This document shows positions 1 to 10,741 of a DNA stretch of 64,000 bases, one piece after another. Each line of letters opens with the position of its first letter. Positions within the stretch are counted from its first letter, which is position 1. The notes under the pieces are model-generated. The model searched no databases. It was not told the DNA's origin and worked only from the letters and a program-made list of their open reading frames with translations. Source of the DNA: Cadophora sp. MPI-SDFR-AT-0126 (Eukaryota > Ascomycota > Leotiomycetes > Helotiales > Ploettnerulaceae); the NCBI GenBank assembly GCA_020747065.1, contig JAGMVK010000002.1, forward strand, positions 2,480,001 through 2,544,000, given 5' to 3'. The position numbers and the translations under genes were made by a program.

Positions 1-817
1 TCTGGGTTCTCGATGTATCGTAATAGATGTTCTCTGAGAGAAGTATAGGCACTCCGGGAATCATCCAACGCTCGTGACCAGCTCGTGATATCGGTAGTCT
101 GGAAAAGCAGAAAAGTCTGGAGCAGACAGGTTAACCTTTTGCTCGAATGGGAATAGTAAGACAAAATAACATGCCTTCCAGCAGACCGAACGGAGTCCAG
201 ATATGCATGGACTGTTATCACTCTCGACCTTCACCGACTTCTTGAGGCTATCGAGGCTTGCAGCATGGCTTGTAGTGACCTGCCATCGGATTCTGAGACA
301 TGGTTAGTAGATAAGATATTGTTGGGAATATGTGGGACTTGAACCTTGATTCTTCCAGAGAACGCATCACCACGGGGATTCAACAAAGGACAGGAAATTC
401 TTCAGGAGAAGGAAACGTCCTGATGTTGTTGGTTTGAGGCTGGAGATATGCAGCACGGGTCATCAGCCCTGTCTCCCCCTGCCTTGCTTGTAGTCCACTA
501 GGAAGCGGTGATCCAGCCAATCCTAAGTGGGCGGGTCTGGGCACTCAGCCTTCTGGTCCTTCGAATTCCGAAAGGGCAACGTTGAATCCTTTGGCGGACG
601 CCCACCGCGACACCATCGAAGAGACGGCAGGCGAGCAATTTGCTTGCAGAATACTCTTGGTGCGGTGTTCTTGTGCGCGACGATCCGGCTGTGCTAAACG
701 GCCGGCTCAACAAAGAGTTCAAATTCCTGAGCGCCGCAAGCAGTTATGCTGCCATTCTCCCTGCTTCAAGAGAATTGATTTCTCGCTACCACGCCAGATC
801 GTTTACTGTTGCCCGCC
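1..817. other. Left-edge intergenic region
   Basis: I see no supported gene here. Overlapping short frames on both strands run through 498-917 but show no recognisable protein. The last part is presumably the promoter and 5' leader of the gene that starts at 818. Confidence 0.5.
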
Positions 818-2512
818 ATGTCGTCCGATCTCCTCGCTGAATTCGACAGTTTCTACAACCCCCCACAAGATAAACAGCTTGCCACGACGCCGGCATCGAA
901 TGATCTATACTCCCTGAGTAGTTCAAATTCTACGGGGACAGCTGGATATGGAGGGGGACAGCAATGGCCAGCTCCAGCAAAGCAGCCGGCGGATGATATT
1001 TGGGGGAATATGAGCAGTTTCCAGTCTGCTGCTTCGGCGCAACCTGCTACCACAAGCCAAGATGATATATGGGGATCATTCGAAGCTTCGGTGCCCCAGA
1101 ATCAGAAGCCGTCTTACTCTACAACACAAGCCAATTATAAAGGATGGGGTACAACATCTGGTGAGGTCAGACCGGTAGGAGTTCGAAGGTCTACACTTGA
1201 TATGTTCTCCAGCAACATAGAAGACATTCCGAGTCCAGTAGAAAAGCCAAAGCCCACACCAAAAGTTGCTCCGAAGCCAGTTCGGAAGCCATCATATGGA
1301 GGAGATGTTCTGTTTGATGCTGAAGAGGAGGCTGAGGACGACGATGAGTTTGGAGACTTTGAGACTGTTACAGCACCCGAGCCTGCATCACAGCCACAAC
1401 CACCTCCATCTCAGTCCCTGACGAACATGTTTGGCGCAACTTGTTTGAAGGACAAGCCCCCCAAACGGCCTGCAAACTTGCAGCCGTCAGGTCTGAATGC
1501 TGGCGGTCTACCATACCCACAAGCACCAAAATCACCGTCTTTCCAAGAAAGGAACCCATTCGGTGATTTAGGTCCAGTACTAGCAACGAAGCAGCTGTCA
1601 AATGTAAAGAAAGGGTCCAGACCCAACTCGGCATCACCTGTGACTGCGTGGCCGAACTTTGCACCACCAAAACCTGACCCATATGAAGATTCCCCAGCAC
1701 CAAACAATGCCGAGGAAGAATGGGGCGATTTTGCAGACACTCCAGACCTAGCAGCTATCAAATCACCACGGCCAACCACCGGCATCGAAGCCGACGCCTG
1801 GGCGTGGGACAACGCAGACGGAGTTCTAGCATCTCCTCCAACAGAAGTGAACGAAGCACCACCAACCAACATCCCACCACCATCAATCATCCTCTCCCTA
1901 TTCCCACCACTATTCGACCTCCCCCAATCAAGCCTCTTCAAAGCCGTAGCCGACCAACCCTTCTCTCTCAAAAACCGCATCATCTCCGACCCCTCCACCA
2001 TCTCCTTCCTCCGAGCCTACCTCCTCATAGCCACCGTAGCGGCTCGCATCATAGCCGGACGAAAGCTCCGCTGGAAACGCGACACCTTCCTCTCGCAAGC
2101 CATGAAGATCGGCCCCGCGGCAGCAGGCGGCAAGGGCGGTATGAAGCTCACCGGCGTCGACAAGTCGGAAGTCGTTCGCGAAGATCGAGAAGCTGCTGAT
2201 GTGGTTAGAGTCTGGAAAGAGCAGCTTGGTCGGCTGAAATCAGCCGTGGCGGTTGCGAATACGAGTCTGAAGGATACAGCTGCACATTTAGCTATCCCAG
2301 AGATATCAGAGACGATGCATGTCAAGACTCAAGAGGGCGGCCTGTCAGCTCCCAAGCAATGCCTTATTTGCGGATTGAAACGCGAAGAAAGGATTGCAAA
2401 GGTGGATGTTCTGGTTGAGGATAGCTTTGGGGAGTGGTGGGTTGAGCATTGGGGGCATAGGGCTTGTAAGAATTTCTGGCAGGAGCATGAGTCGAAGTTG
2501 AAGGGGAGATGA
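818..2512 (+). CDS. Adaptor-ear-binding-like protein with WGxF/FGDF motifs
   Basis: A single-exon gene of 564 aa. The first ATG in frame is at 818 (GCCCGCC context); the frame is also open to 809, but only from a TTG. The protein is largely disordered and repeats short acidic-aromatic motifs: DDIWGNM and DDIWGSF near residues 60-90, DDEFGDFETV near 175 and EEWGDFADT near 310. Such WGxF/FGxF motifs are known in accessory proteins that bind the gamma-adaptin/GGA ear, so a role in clathrin/AP-1 traffic between Golgi and endosome is inferred. Residues from about 350 are more ordered and end in a cluster with CLICG and a later HRACKNFW, which could bind a metal. I cannot name an orthologue. Gene limits are firm; function is tentative. 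Confidence 0.8.
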   Translation: MSSDLLAEFDSFYNPPQDKQLATTPASNDLYSLSSSNSTGTAGYGGGQQWPAPAKQPADDIWGNMSSFQSAASAQPATTSQDDIWGSFEASVPQNQKPSYSTTQANYKGWGTTSGEVRPVGVRRSTLDMFSSNIEDIPSPVEKPKPTPKVAPKPVRKPSYGGDVLFDAEEEAEDDDEFGDFETVTAPEPASQPQPPPSQSLTNMFGATCLKDKPPKRPANLQPSGLNAGGLPYPQAPKSPSFQERNPFGDLGPVLATKQLSNVKKGSRPNSASPVTAWPNFAPPKPDPYEDSPAPNNAEEEWGDFADTPDLAAIKSPRPTTGIEADAWAWDNADGVLASPPTEVNEAPPTNIPPPSIILSLFPPLFDLPQSSLFKAVADQPFSLKNRIISDPSTISFLRAYLLIATVAARIIAGRKLRWKRDTFLSQAMKIGPAAAGGKGGMKLTGVDKSEVVREDREAADVVRVWKEQLGRLKSAVAVANTSLKDTAAHLAIPEISETMHVKTQEGGLSAPKQCLICGLKREERIAKVDVLVEDSFGEWWVEHWGHRACKNFWQEHESKLKGR

Positions 2513-3080
2513 AGCTCTGGACTGGGTAAGATTCGATCAGTTGTATTCTCTATTGGGTAGATACGGGCATGAGTTAGTACGCTGTCGTATCCGTGGTATC
2601 TCTGCTTAGGAGAATTCATGATCAAGGACTGAGAAAATCAGGCTAAAGAAAGACCCAAATTCTCTATTCCCCTTCCCCCCAGGCATATTGTTCCCTATCT
2701 TTACTCGCCATGATCCACCTCTGTGGGATGCTGTAGGATGATTTAGGATGGCTTTGGAGAGGAGATTATTCGCTAAAGATGTGCCACTTGGGAAACTTGA
2801 TTACAGGCCCACAGCCAGAAGTAAGCACATTCTTTTACTTGATGTGCACATCACGATGTTATCTGATCGAATAGCCAGCATTTGTATATAATTCTAGTGC
2901 TAAGTAACCACCAGGGTCAATGATAAATGGAAGCTGGCAACTATCAGGTGCTTCATCATCGTCCGTCTCAACATCACCGCGATTACCTTCGCTCTCAAAA
3001 TACAATATTGCAGATAAGATACATCATCCCCCCAACGATCAATGCCCCAAGTTTCTGATCGCGGCCAAATCGTCTGTCCA
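2513..3080. other. Convergent 3' intergenic region
   Basis: About 570 bp between the 3' ends of two converging genes. It presumably holds both 3' UTRs. No ORF, RNA gene or repeat is supported. Confidence 0.5.
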
Positions 3081-4057
3081 TCAGTCATCAACCTTCTTCA
3101 ACGCCAGCATAATCTTGATATCAGGCAATAGCGGCATCAGCTCTGGACAATCATCACAGATCTCATAAAGAATCTCATCAGCTTCCCACGAAGCACTCTT
3201 CCAGTCCGAGTCATGCTCATAGGTCGCTCCGACCTCCAAGTCCTCCAACTGAGCGGCATTGAGACAATCATTGTCCTCCTCTCCGTACCTCATCCAATGA
3301 GGTGCCGGCTTCCAATCTGGGTGAACCAACATCATGTCACTCGTCTCGGACTTGGCATTGCTCTCCAAAACGAGCTTGAGGGTCTCAACGTTTACGAAAT
3401 CTGCAATGCCGTGCATGTTGTTACAGAAGTAGCGCCAGAATGTGTTGTAGTGAACAGCCAGGTGACGAATGTCCTGGAAATCCTCCTCGGCAAATGTGTT
3501 TACCAATGTTCGAGCGTTGAATATGCGCTTCTTGTCAGCGAAGCTACCAAAGTATAGCGTGTCAACCGAGAGATCGAGGTAAATTGTCGCAGGACTCTGA
3601 GCTGTTCCGAGACGGAGCTTATATACCTGCGATGCAGCTTGACGGGATTCGGCGCACGCATGGAGTAGAGCAGGAACAGGCGTATTGGAAGTAAAAGTTG
3701 TTTGGCCAAGGTCATCATTTGAGTATGTGCCTGAGGGGTAATTGATCTCCGTGTAGAAGATTCGGACGAGACGTCCGGGTGGTAGAGCATACTTCCAGAT
3801 ACGCGTACGAAGCTCGGGTGGCAGCTTGGGGAAGTGTTTGAAGGCGTCAAGCTTTTCAGATGGTATGTCAACAGATCCGCCGACTTGGAATCTTGACTTG
3901 TAGTGGTTATCTGGCTGTATTAATGAGCAGTGGATCGTCAAAGTGTTTTAAAGATACTTACATCCCTCGTCACTCCTCTGATACACCATCGCCGTGGCAT
4001 GTCTCCTGTTTGGGACGGCATCAGTGCCTCTGTAGCCTGACTGGATGTTGAGTCCAT
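3081..4057 (-). CDS. 2EXR domain-containing protein
   Basis: Two exons: 4057-3962 and 3914-3081, with a 47-bp phase-0 intron (GTAAGT...ATACAG). The start is supported by an in-frame TAA two codons upstream. The product is 309 aa. Near residue 50 it has the opening motif of the fungal 2EXR family, FPKLPPELRTRIWKYAL, which resembles an F-box start. Next come the conserved hydrophobic and histidine-containing stretches of that family, including a LLHACAESRQ block and an IRHLAVHY block. 2EXR proteins are very numerous in plant-associated ascomycetes and have no established biochemical role. The C-terminus is acidic. Head-to-head with the next gene, sharing about 550 bp of upstream DNA. Confidence 0.88.
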
Positions 4058-4612
4058 TGCTTATATGCTGAGGTTATGGTTGTAACAGAGTCTGCAAGAG
4101 AAGATCAAGTTGATGAAGTAGAAGGTAAGGTTGAGCAGAGGAAGGAGAAGTCAACAACGTGCTTGCTAAGCGAGATTACTTCAGTGCATTCCAAAGTAGG
4201 AAGTCACTCAACAAGGCAGCCGCGCCGCGCCGCCTTACTTCACTATCAACTCACAGTCGCCTCGCGTCTCTTTCTCAGCGTACTTTTTCCCACAGCCGTG
4301 CCCATTCTTACTTGGCCTTCAGCGTACACTGCGACGAAGGCAGCGCCTTGATCTCGACCTCAAAGGCGTCGACGGGCTGTAGCATTCCTGTTCTCTCCTC
4401 GTACGAACCCTTCTGCTGAGTCGCACACATCTCTCCTCGAGCCTCAAGCGCTGTCACAAGTGAGCATAGGTCGATCTCCTCACCTTCTATACCAGTACTT
4501 AGCAGCCCACGAATAGTTGATCACGACTGCCACTTCTACTTGCAGCGCTCCTGCCGATTGAGACAGGCACGCTTGAAGCACTTTGTCCTCCAGAAAATCT
4601 ACTGAGGTCATC
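4058..4612. other. Shared divergent promoter region
   Basis: About 555 bp between two divergently transcribed genes (minus start 4057, plus start 4613). CT-rich stretches occur at about 4270-4450. Small frames here (4076-4419) look like untranslated leader. No TATA element is obvious. Confidence 0.45.
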
Positions 4613-5368
4613 ATGGGCGACAACTTTCAAGCTCAGAGCTCTCAGTGGAATAGTTATACCAATGCTGGTCTGTACGGTACCAATGCTGGTGTTTACGGTA
4701 AGTTCAGCTTTCGTGTACCTGTTCACATGGGACTAATATCATACAGACCATGGCGTAGCCTACACCCCTTTCACAGCTGATGCCTATACATACGAAGGTG
4801 AGTATCAGTGACCAATATCCAAGTCTCTGGATCTCACAGCCTAAAAGCAGTAGAAGCAACCCATATAACCCCGAGATCAGCTCAAGCTCAAAACTTGGAC
4901 GAGTACTACGCGGCTCAATACAATCATGATGAGGAAGGGCAGTGGTATGAGGAGGAGTATTACGATGCCGATGAATATATCTACGATGAACCTGAGATTG
5001 AGGAGCCTCAAACTCGTCGAGACCGCCGCCGAAACCGCCGCCGCCATGATGGAACGCGAGGACCCCGCGTCCGCGGACCACGACCTCGTAATCCTTACAG
5101 GCCTCTGCTTGATATTCTCCGACCTGTAACGACTGGTGCCGATAGAACTATGGAGATGTCGTTGATTGCATTCAACGCTTTGTTTGAGAGACAGCTGGGT
5201 GGCTACATTCCTGGTTTTGCCTTCAGAGACAGAACTGGAGCTTCGATTACGGGAGTCAAGTCTGCGGATGGAACAAAGGCTACCATTGTGATCAAGGGTA
5301 ATCAATACCAAGTTGCTGAAGCTTACCGTCTTCTAGAAGAACACAATCTCCAATATACATACTGTTGA
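4613..5368 (+). CDS. Tyr-rich / Arg-rich hypothetical protein
   Basis: Three exons: 4613-4697, 4747-4797 and 4851-5368. The introns are 49 and 53 bp (GTAAGT...ACAG, GTGAGT...GCAG), both phase 1. The acceptor at 4850 is required because the one ten bases earlier would give an immediate stop. The product is about 217 aa. The N-terminus is Asn/Tyr/Gly-rich (LYGTNAGVY repeat-like). Residues about 55-95 are acidic and tyrosine-rich (EEEYYDADEYIYDEPE). Next comes a very basic RRDRRRNRRR / RGPRVRGPRPR segment. The last 90 residues look folded, and the end (ASITGVKS...TIVIKGNQYQVAEA) is loosely KH-like. RNA binding is possible but unproven; I do not recognise the family. Confidence 0.75.
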
Positions 5369-6406
5369 GGAGATCGATGAGGAGGTCGAGAGCGTCTATG
5401 ATCCTCCTCATCGCCGCACTTGATGCTGAGAGGCTGTCGCGGAGCAGGTATTGATGACGTGGACACAGAAATGAGATTTACCAGGGCACTGACTTGAGCT
5501 ACTTGAGGGAATGTCTGATGTGTTCTCTTTAACGATGCTTTTTCTAATGTTTTGACTGGGATTTGTAAGATTTCTAGAGTTGTGGATACGGTTTCCCTCG
5601 CGATGTTACCACGGAGCTGGCTCTCGCAAGGGTGAAAGATACTGCAATGGTTTATGTTGATTGAGAGGCATAGCATCGCTCTCTGGGGTTTGAAATAGGG
5701 TGTAGGAACAGTGACAATGAATGAATTTGAGCATAGCCATCTTCTTTTCAGAGGCTGGACTCTTAGTCGTGGCAAGTTGTAAATATCTCAAGACTTGATG
5801 ATACAAAACTTTCACGCCTACTCATGCATTGAGAAAGAGGATAGCCTCGAGGCTATGCGAATAGCAGAGATCATATCACTTTGCTCTGGTCTTGGACATC
5901 AATGCAGGAGCAGGAGTAGAACAGTACCTGCAATGACAACAAGTCTACACAATTAAACGAAACCAGATATGGGTATTCACCCGGAGATCCATTTGGACCC
6001 CTGATAGATTCAACCGAGATCAAAGCCACATCGAAATCGAGACCAACGCCGCCACCGAGGGGCACAGCAGATTTGCCAAGACGGAAACGACGCCACTTTC
6101 GTCTTAATTTTTCAATTTTCTTTTACAACACCACCAACAAATACGACCTCGACCCTGGAAATAAATTCTAAATTGGTCCCTGCGTGCATACTGTAACATA
6201 AGTAGAGTGGGTACGTGACTCAGTGAAGCTACTGGTCTGTGCCGTAGAATTCAAGCTTAAACATAAGGTGAAGGATTTCTCGCGTTTTTTTCCTTTTCCC
6301 TGCACGGTCTTTTGTTTTGCTTCTCTCACTCAGCAAGCATCGCGTCAACACCGTGGAGACGGTCATCACTCGTCCATTCGTTCAGAATACACAACTTGCG
6401 CTCACT
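5369..6406. other. Intergenic region
   Basis: About 1.04 kb containing the 3' end of the upstream gene and the promoter/leader of the gene at 6407. Minus-strand frames at 5323-5815 and 5871-6065 have no recognisable content. The in-frame extension of the next gene back to 6317 begins with TTG, so it is not used as the start. Confidence 0.5.
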
Positions 6407-7468
6407 ATGCAGCTCCTTCCACTCTTGCTGTGCGCCTTTCTGGCGATCACAGTCTCAGCTGCTCCATATATCGTGACCTCTTACGTCGTCATCTCCGTCG
6501 AAGCATATACCTACTATGGGGGTCGCAGTACCGATTTCTACACGGACACTACTGTGGTTGCGAAGCCGACAGCTTCAGCATCCGTCCTGTCGACTTTGAC
6601 TGAATCTGCTGCATACGCCGACGTGACTGTTGTCTATGAAGTCCTTGCCAGTGGTGATCCAATTACGTACACATACCGCACTGGTACCGAGGAGGTATTG
6701 TATACAAGTTACGTGGTTCCCGTCACATACTCTGCGGATGCGACATGCAGTCAGAACTGGACCTATTCGACAAATGTGCCAGTCACCCTTCCAGCAATCA
6801 TTACGCCAACGCCGGTCACCGCCACCACTTCAGCTACCACATATCCATATGGATACGGCTATGGCAAACCTCAAGAGACCAATGTCATAGCCGTACTCAA
6901 CGCCAGTGATGTCGATGCAGCTCAAGTCGCATCAGCGAGCAGCCTCTACGCACCATCATATATGAGCTACTGCTACACGCCGACCACAACCTGCTCTACT
7001 CCCACCGGGACTGCCGCGCAATGCACAACGACCTTCGTGTACGACTCCTCATCCTCCACTCGAGGCAGCTCCTCTTATTTTTACGACGATTACTACCACG
7101 ACCACTGGCTCACGCCTCTGATCCTTATTTGTGTACTCGTCCCCGTTGGCTGGTTCCTCCTCTGGTTAATCATTGGACTCTTCGAAAGCTGGATGTCCTT
7201 CAAGGGCCTCATGCTGGGTCAACATCGAAAGCGAGGTCTGCCGTACGCATGGTGCTGCATTAGCGTTATCTTCCTGTGCTGGACGGGACCGACATACAAG
7301 GCGAAGAGTCCGGAGGAACAGGCGGTGCTGTTGGAGAGATGGAAGGAGATGAAGGCGGGTGAGAAGTTCAAGTTGTGGATGAAGTGGGGGTTTAGGTGGA
7401 AATATCCCACGATGCTGGGCGAGGAGCCGGAGATTGCGAAGAGGGCATTGCGACAGGGCTGTTTGTGA
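6407..7468 (+). CDS. Secretory-pathway membrane protein with long lumenal/extracellular part
   Basis: A single-exon gene of 353 aa starting at the first in-frame ATG, 6407. Residues 1-18 are a clear signal peptide (MQLLPLLLCAFLAITVSA). Residues 19-230 are rich in Thr, Ser, Tyr and Val, with a PTPVTATTSATTYPYGYGYG section, and look like a glycosylated wall- or surface-exposed region. A strong membrane segment follows at about 233-258 (LILICVLVPVGWFLLWLI). A shorter hydrophobic stretch with two cysteines lies at about 277-291. The basic, Trp-rich tail of about 60 residues (WKEMKAGEKFKLWMKWGFRW) is probably cytoplasmic. This layout suggests a surface sensor or anchor. I do not recognise a named family and assign no function. 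Confidence 0.82.
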   Translation: MQLLPLLLCAFLAITVSAAPYIVTSYVVISVEAYTYYGGRSTDFYTDTTVVAKPTASASVLSTLTESAAYADVTVVYEVLASGDPITYTYRTGTEEVLYTSYVVPVTYSADATCSQNWTYSTNVPVTLPAIITPTPVTATTSATTYPYGYGYGKPQETNVIAVLNASDVDAAQVASASSLYAPSYMSYCYTPTTTCSTPTGTAAQCTTTFVYDSSSSTRGSSSYFYDDYYHDHWLTPLILICVLVPVGWFLLWLIIGLFESWMSFKGLMLGQHRKRGLPYAWCCISVIFLCWTGPTYKAKSPEEQAVLLERWKEMKAGEKFKLWMKWGFRWKYPTMLGEEPEIAKRALRQGCL

Positions 7469-8333
7469 TACCAAAGTGCTTGCTTTGATGTGTTGATGTG
7501 TCGATGTGCTGATGATGTGTTGAGCGTGGCGTTGGGGGCTTTGCATAGCTGTCAAGAAAACAGCAGCTTCTTTGGAACTCTGAAATCTATAATTTGCACT
7601 CCACCAATCTTATGTTTCCATTGCATGTTCTCCCCTTCTACTGAGCAGCGGCATGCGCTGCTTGAGGGCCATCAAAGTTCCTCAGGATCACCTGTGTTCG
7701 GTTTCTGAAGAAGAGCTGAACATCCTAGCAGAACAGACTCTCCGGTACCAAACACCAGAAAATCCATCTCGTCTAACACTACCCTCTTTGTCGCGATGAT
7801 AACTTGACAAGCTGTCGTCAACATAAGCATGTTATGTCAGCAGACCTAGCCATTAAGCCTGGTTTCCCTGTATGGTGTGGGCTTTCGGTCTGAACTTAAA
7901 ATGGGGGGCCACGATTAGGCGAAGGAAAGTTTACTCGCACGATTTCCGGACACTTTCAGGATTACTGGCGCGGAGGAGAATCTCCTTGGATAACTGGCCA
8001 CCAATATCTTCAAAACACAAGACATGATGTATTTCATCGCTAGGTATTTAAAGAAACCTATCATTTGTCCCAAGACGGTGCATTGCCAACCTTCATCGAA
8101 GTACTGTCAAAGCTGCCCATCACAGTCTCGTCTATACAGCGAATTTAACATTTGTCCTTGCGAATGTAGACATTCCAATTCCCACGATCCCATGCCTGGC
8201 CTCCCACCTTGTGATGTTCGTAAGCCTGGCGCTGCCATCGACATTTATTATTCAGCTCCCTTCCGAAATCAGCAATCGTCTTACACGAAGGTGCGATCGG
8301 GAACTTGTTCTAGAGACGCCATTATTCAGTAAT
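7469..8333. other. Intergenic region
   Basis: About 865 bp between the 3' ends of two convergent genes. A plus-strand frame at 8024-8332 starts with ATG and contains cysteines, but it has no signal peptide, abuts the last exon of the opposing gene and resembles no family I know. I left it out. Confidence 0.45.
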
Positions 8334-8986
8334 TCATAAGAGACTTTCAAGACCGTGGTGAATTGGTTCACTGACGTTATTGCACTGCCACGAAACTTAG
8401 TTTATGTACGAAGATCTGCCATGAAACTGGAGAGGGGCCTTTCTTGACTTACTACATAGATAGCGGAATTCCAAGAGCAGCTGACTCTTGCACAGGTTTG
8501 CGGGCCAACATTGCATGTCTTATCCCCCTTTCTCAGATACTTGAGGCCATCGATTATCGCCGGCCCATCGGCTTCGGCATATATCTGTCCCGGAACTGGC
8601 CAGCAGTTCACGTCTGTCATCTCACGCTAGATCCAAGAAACAAAGTGTGTCACTTTACAAAATCTTCCACTTCATAGAAAGCTACTAGTTCGACATACTT
8701 TATCATGCTGCTCTTCAAAAGCACTCATACTATCAATGGCGTCCAAGGCGGATAGCTTGAAGCTGTTGTACTCTGTGTCGAGTTGAGCGTAGACTTCTTG
8801 GATTGTGCCTGTGTGGTTGATGGGCACTCCGTTGATATCACCGACTACATGAAGAGGACCAACTGTGTAACCTTCTGGAGTATCCAGATCTTGACGACGA
8901 CGAAGTAGTTCCCCTTTGAGAGGGGGGATAGGATTTGCGAAAATGAAAACAGCTGCAAGCTGCGCCATGAAGATGTGTAGATTCAT
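8334..8986 (-). CDS. Small secreted cysteine-containing protein (effector-like)
   Basis: Three exons: 8986-8699, 8626-8453 and 8384-8334. The introns are 72 bp (GTATGT...ATCTAG) and 68 bp (GTAAGT...GGCAG), both phase 0. The product is 170 aa. The N-terminus is a signal peptide (about residues 1-17, followed by ANPIPPLKGE) and a possible dibasic processing site, LLRRRQ. The C-terminal half carries NCWPVPGQ, a GLKYLRKG segment and a cysteine cluster KTCNVGPQTCARVSCSWNSA, ending IYVCNN. That pattern (YLR..., then C..VSC..NSAI..CN) is familiar from small secreted proteins of unknown function in plant-associated ascomycetes. The last exon was chosen because only it restores the final conserved cysteine. 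Effector or secreted defence roles are inference. Confidence 0.82.
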
Positions 8987-9835
8987 CTGGACAGTTGATA
9001 TCGAAGTCTTTGTTCACAATAAATCTTGATGGACAAATAAGATTCCTGTTGCGGCATGTTTTATAAGAAAGGACATGATCGTGAATATGCTTGTGAGATA
9101 TTTATATAAAAGGAGCTCAAAGATACTTTTGCTATTTCAGTCAGACAATGGTATGTGAATCATGGTCTTGTGAAAGAGACTTCGCACAGTCATCGGATTC
9201 ACGAAAAAACTTATCAACTATCCTACTAGACCATACTCTTGTGCTATCCCAATATTCACAGCATAGTTACTCCTCATGTACCAGGGGTAGACGTAGCGCA
9301 CAAAGCAAAGAAGCGAGCGACAGGAACGGTTCGTAGAGCCTGGAAACGAAAACCACATGTTACGTTTTCCATGACATTGTAATTAGAAGATGGAGAATTA
9401 GAATTGCTGACTTTCCCTCGCCACTTTTCCAAAATCAAATTGCTATTTCTGTTTCTTTCGTCAAGTCAGCTTGATTGTTCCTCTAACTGCTATTCAGAGC
9501 CCAGGAAACCACAAATAACACATTAATACTTATTGGAAATCCTGATCAAAGATCATAAGTGAAATACAGTTAGGATTTCTCTATGGGCATCCATAATGAG
9601 GTCGCAGACTTTGACAGGACAAAAGTCGATCTCTGTCCCCGTCAGGTGATGGGGCACAAAGAAAAGTGGGTCTGAAGCAGCACTCCATTTCCAGGCTCCC
9701 GTCAGCCTCATTGACGTATCCTTCAACAACGAGTCAACTTCAAGATAGTACTTGAATTGGATGCCACACTAATCTTCATATTCTGAGTCTCATAGCTACG
9801 TCTCATCGATCAAGCAGCTTTTCCCGAGTCCCGAG
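8987..9835. other. Divergent intergenic region
   Basis: About 850 bp between the minus-strand gene ending its 5' side at 8986 and the plus-strand gene starting at 9836. It contains a second TATA-like stretch on the plus strand near 9100-9110, but no credible ORF follows it. Confidence 0.45.
9059..9065 (-). promoter_or_regulatory. TATA-like element
   Basis: Read on the minus strand this is TTATAAA, about 73-79 bp upstream of the ATG at 8986. Spacing fits a core promoter of the small secreted protein gene. Confidence 0.4.
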
Positions 9836-10554
9836 ATGTCTCTCTTTCAGCTTGACCCCAGTCCGACCGTAGACCATGACGCCTCAACCATCCATGGAGG
9901 AGCCGTCACACCACCAGAAACCGTCGCCGACCTTCCTGAAGATCTCGATCCAGTGAAAAGCCCTAAAAGTAGTGTCCCATGGCCTGGAAACAGCTATATC
10001 ATCCGTTCCGCGATTTCCGGAGAAGTCCTGACTCTCAATGATGGGCAGGTTGTCTTGGCACCACCTGGTATGTTCGTTATGGTTTCTTCGTTTGGTCATC
10101 AGATAGTGCGAGGAATATATCTGTCATTCTAAGTCAAGCATACAACGATTTCTTGGGGCATTTCATCCAGGTGCTCTAGTTAATCGATATCCACATCCTG
10201 CTCGCCCAATCAGAGTTAAAACACTGTACTAATCTTCGCAAAGGTGGCAAAGGCTCAATTCATTGGGCATGTGTCCAAACCAAAGGCTGGCTCGGCTTCA
10301 AGAACACAGTCTCAGGAAGATTTCTAGGTCATGGAAAACATGGCAACCTCATTTGCTCAGCAGGGAAACATCAAAGCTGGGAAAATTTCTGCGTGAGGAT
10401 GACTCCAGATGGAGATTATATTATTCTCATGACGCACTTCGAGAGACTGTGGCATGTTGGAACCAAGAATGATAAGGGGAAGGAGAAGTTGGCAAAGATC
10501 GGTGAGAGGATGGAAGAGGCGATGATTTGGGAGTTTATCAAAGTTGAATTGTAG
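9836..10554 (+). CDS. Beta-trefoil-like conserved hypothetical protein
   Basis: Two exons: 9836-10067 and 10244-10554. The 176-bp intron is phase 1 (GTATGT, with ACTAAT about 13 bp before the GCAAAG acceptor). The product is 180 aa. After a disordered 50-residue N-terminus come evenly spaced hydrophobic/aromatic blocks: WPGNSYIIRS, GEVLTLNDGQVVLAPPGG, SIHWACVQTKGWLGFKN, GRFLGH and WENFCVRM. The repeated W-x-x-F/I...GxxL pattern suggests a fascin-like or ricin-like beta-trefoil. This family is widespread in Pezizomycotina as uncharacterised proteins. No catalytic residues are evident; ligand binding would be a guess. It lies less than 200 bp upstream of the DUF1479 gene on the same strand. Confidence 0.82.
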
Positions 10555-10741
10555 GATTGCTGCAGTTGAGTTGGTAATAGCCTAGGTGTTAGGTGTTGAT
10601 TTATGAGTTACAAGCTCAATGGGTCTGATTGTAGGAAGTAATGGACATGTTGACTTCTTATCAGGTGATTCCCCCACTTCCAACCTACTTCATAGACTCG
10701 AGGGTACATTTGACAAGAATTATACCCATATACTTTTCAAA

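Noticed and set aside
302..380. GGGACTTGAACC near 334, resembling a tRNA T-arm on the minus strand
   Set aside because: The five bases on either side of the loop do not pair and no acceptor or anticodon arm can be drawn.
809..817. Start at 809 for the first gene
   Set aside because: It is TTG; the first ATG in frame is 818.
8024..8332. Cysteine-containing 102-codon frame
   Set aside because: No signal peptide, no family resemblance, and it abuts the last exon of the opposing gene.
10619..10741. Longer N-terminus for the DUF1479 gene
   Set aside because: The extra 41 residues do not look like the family, and the ATG is only 65 bp after the previous stop codon.
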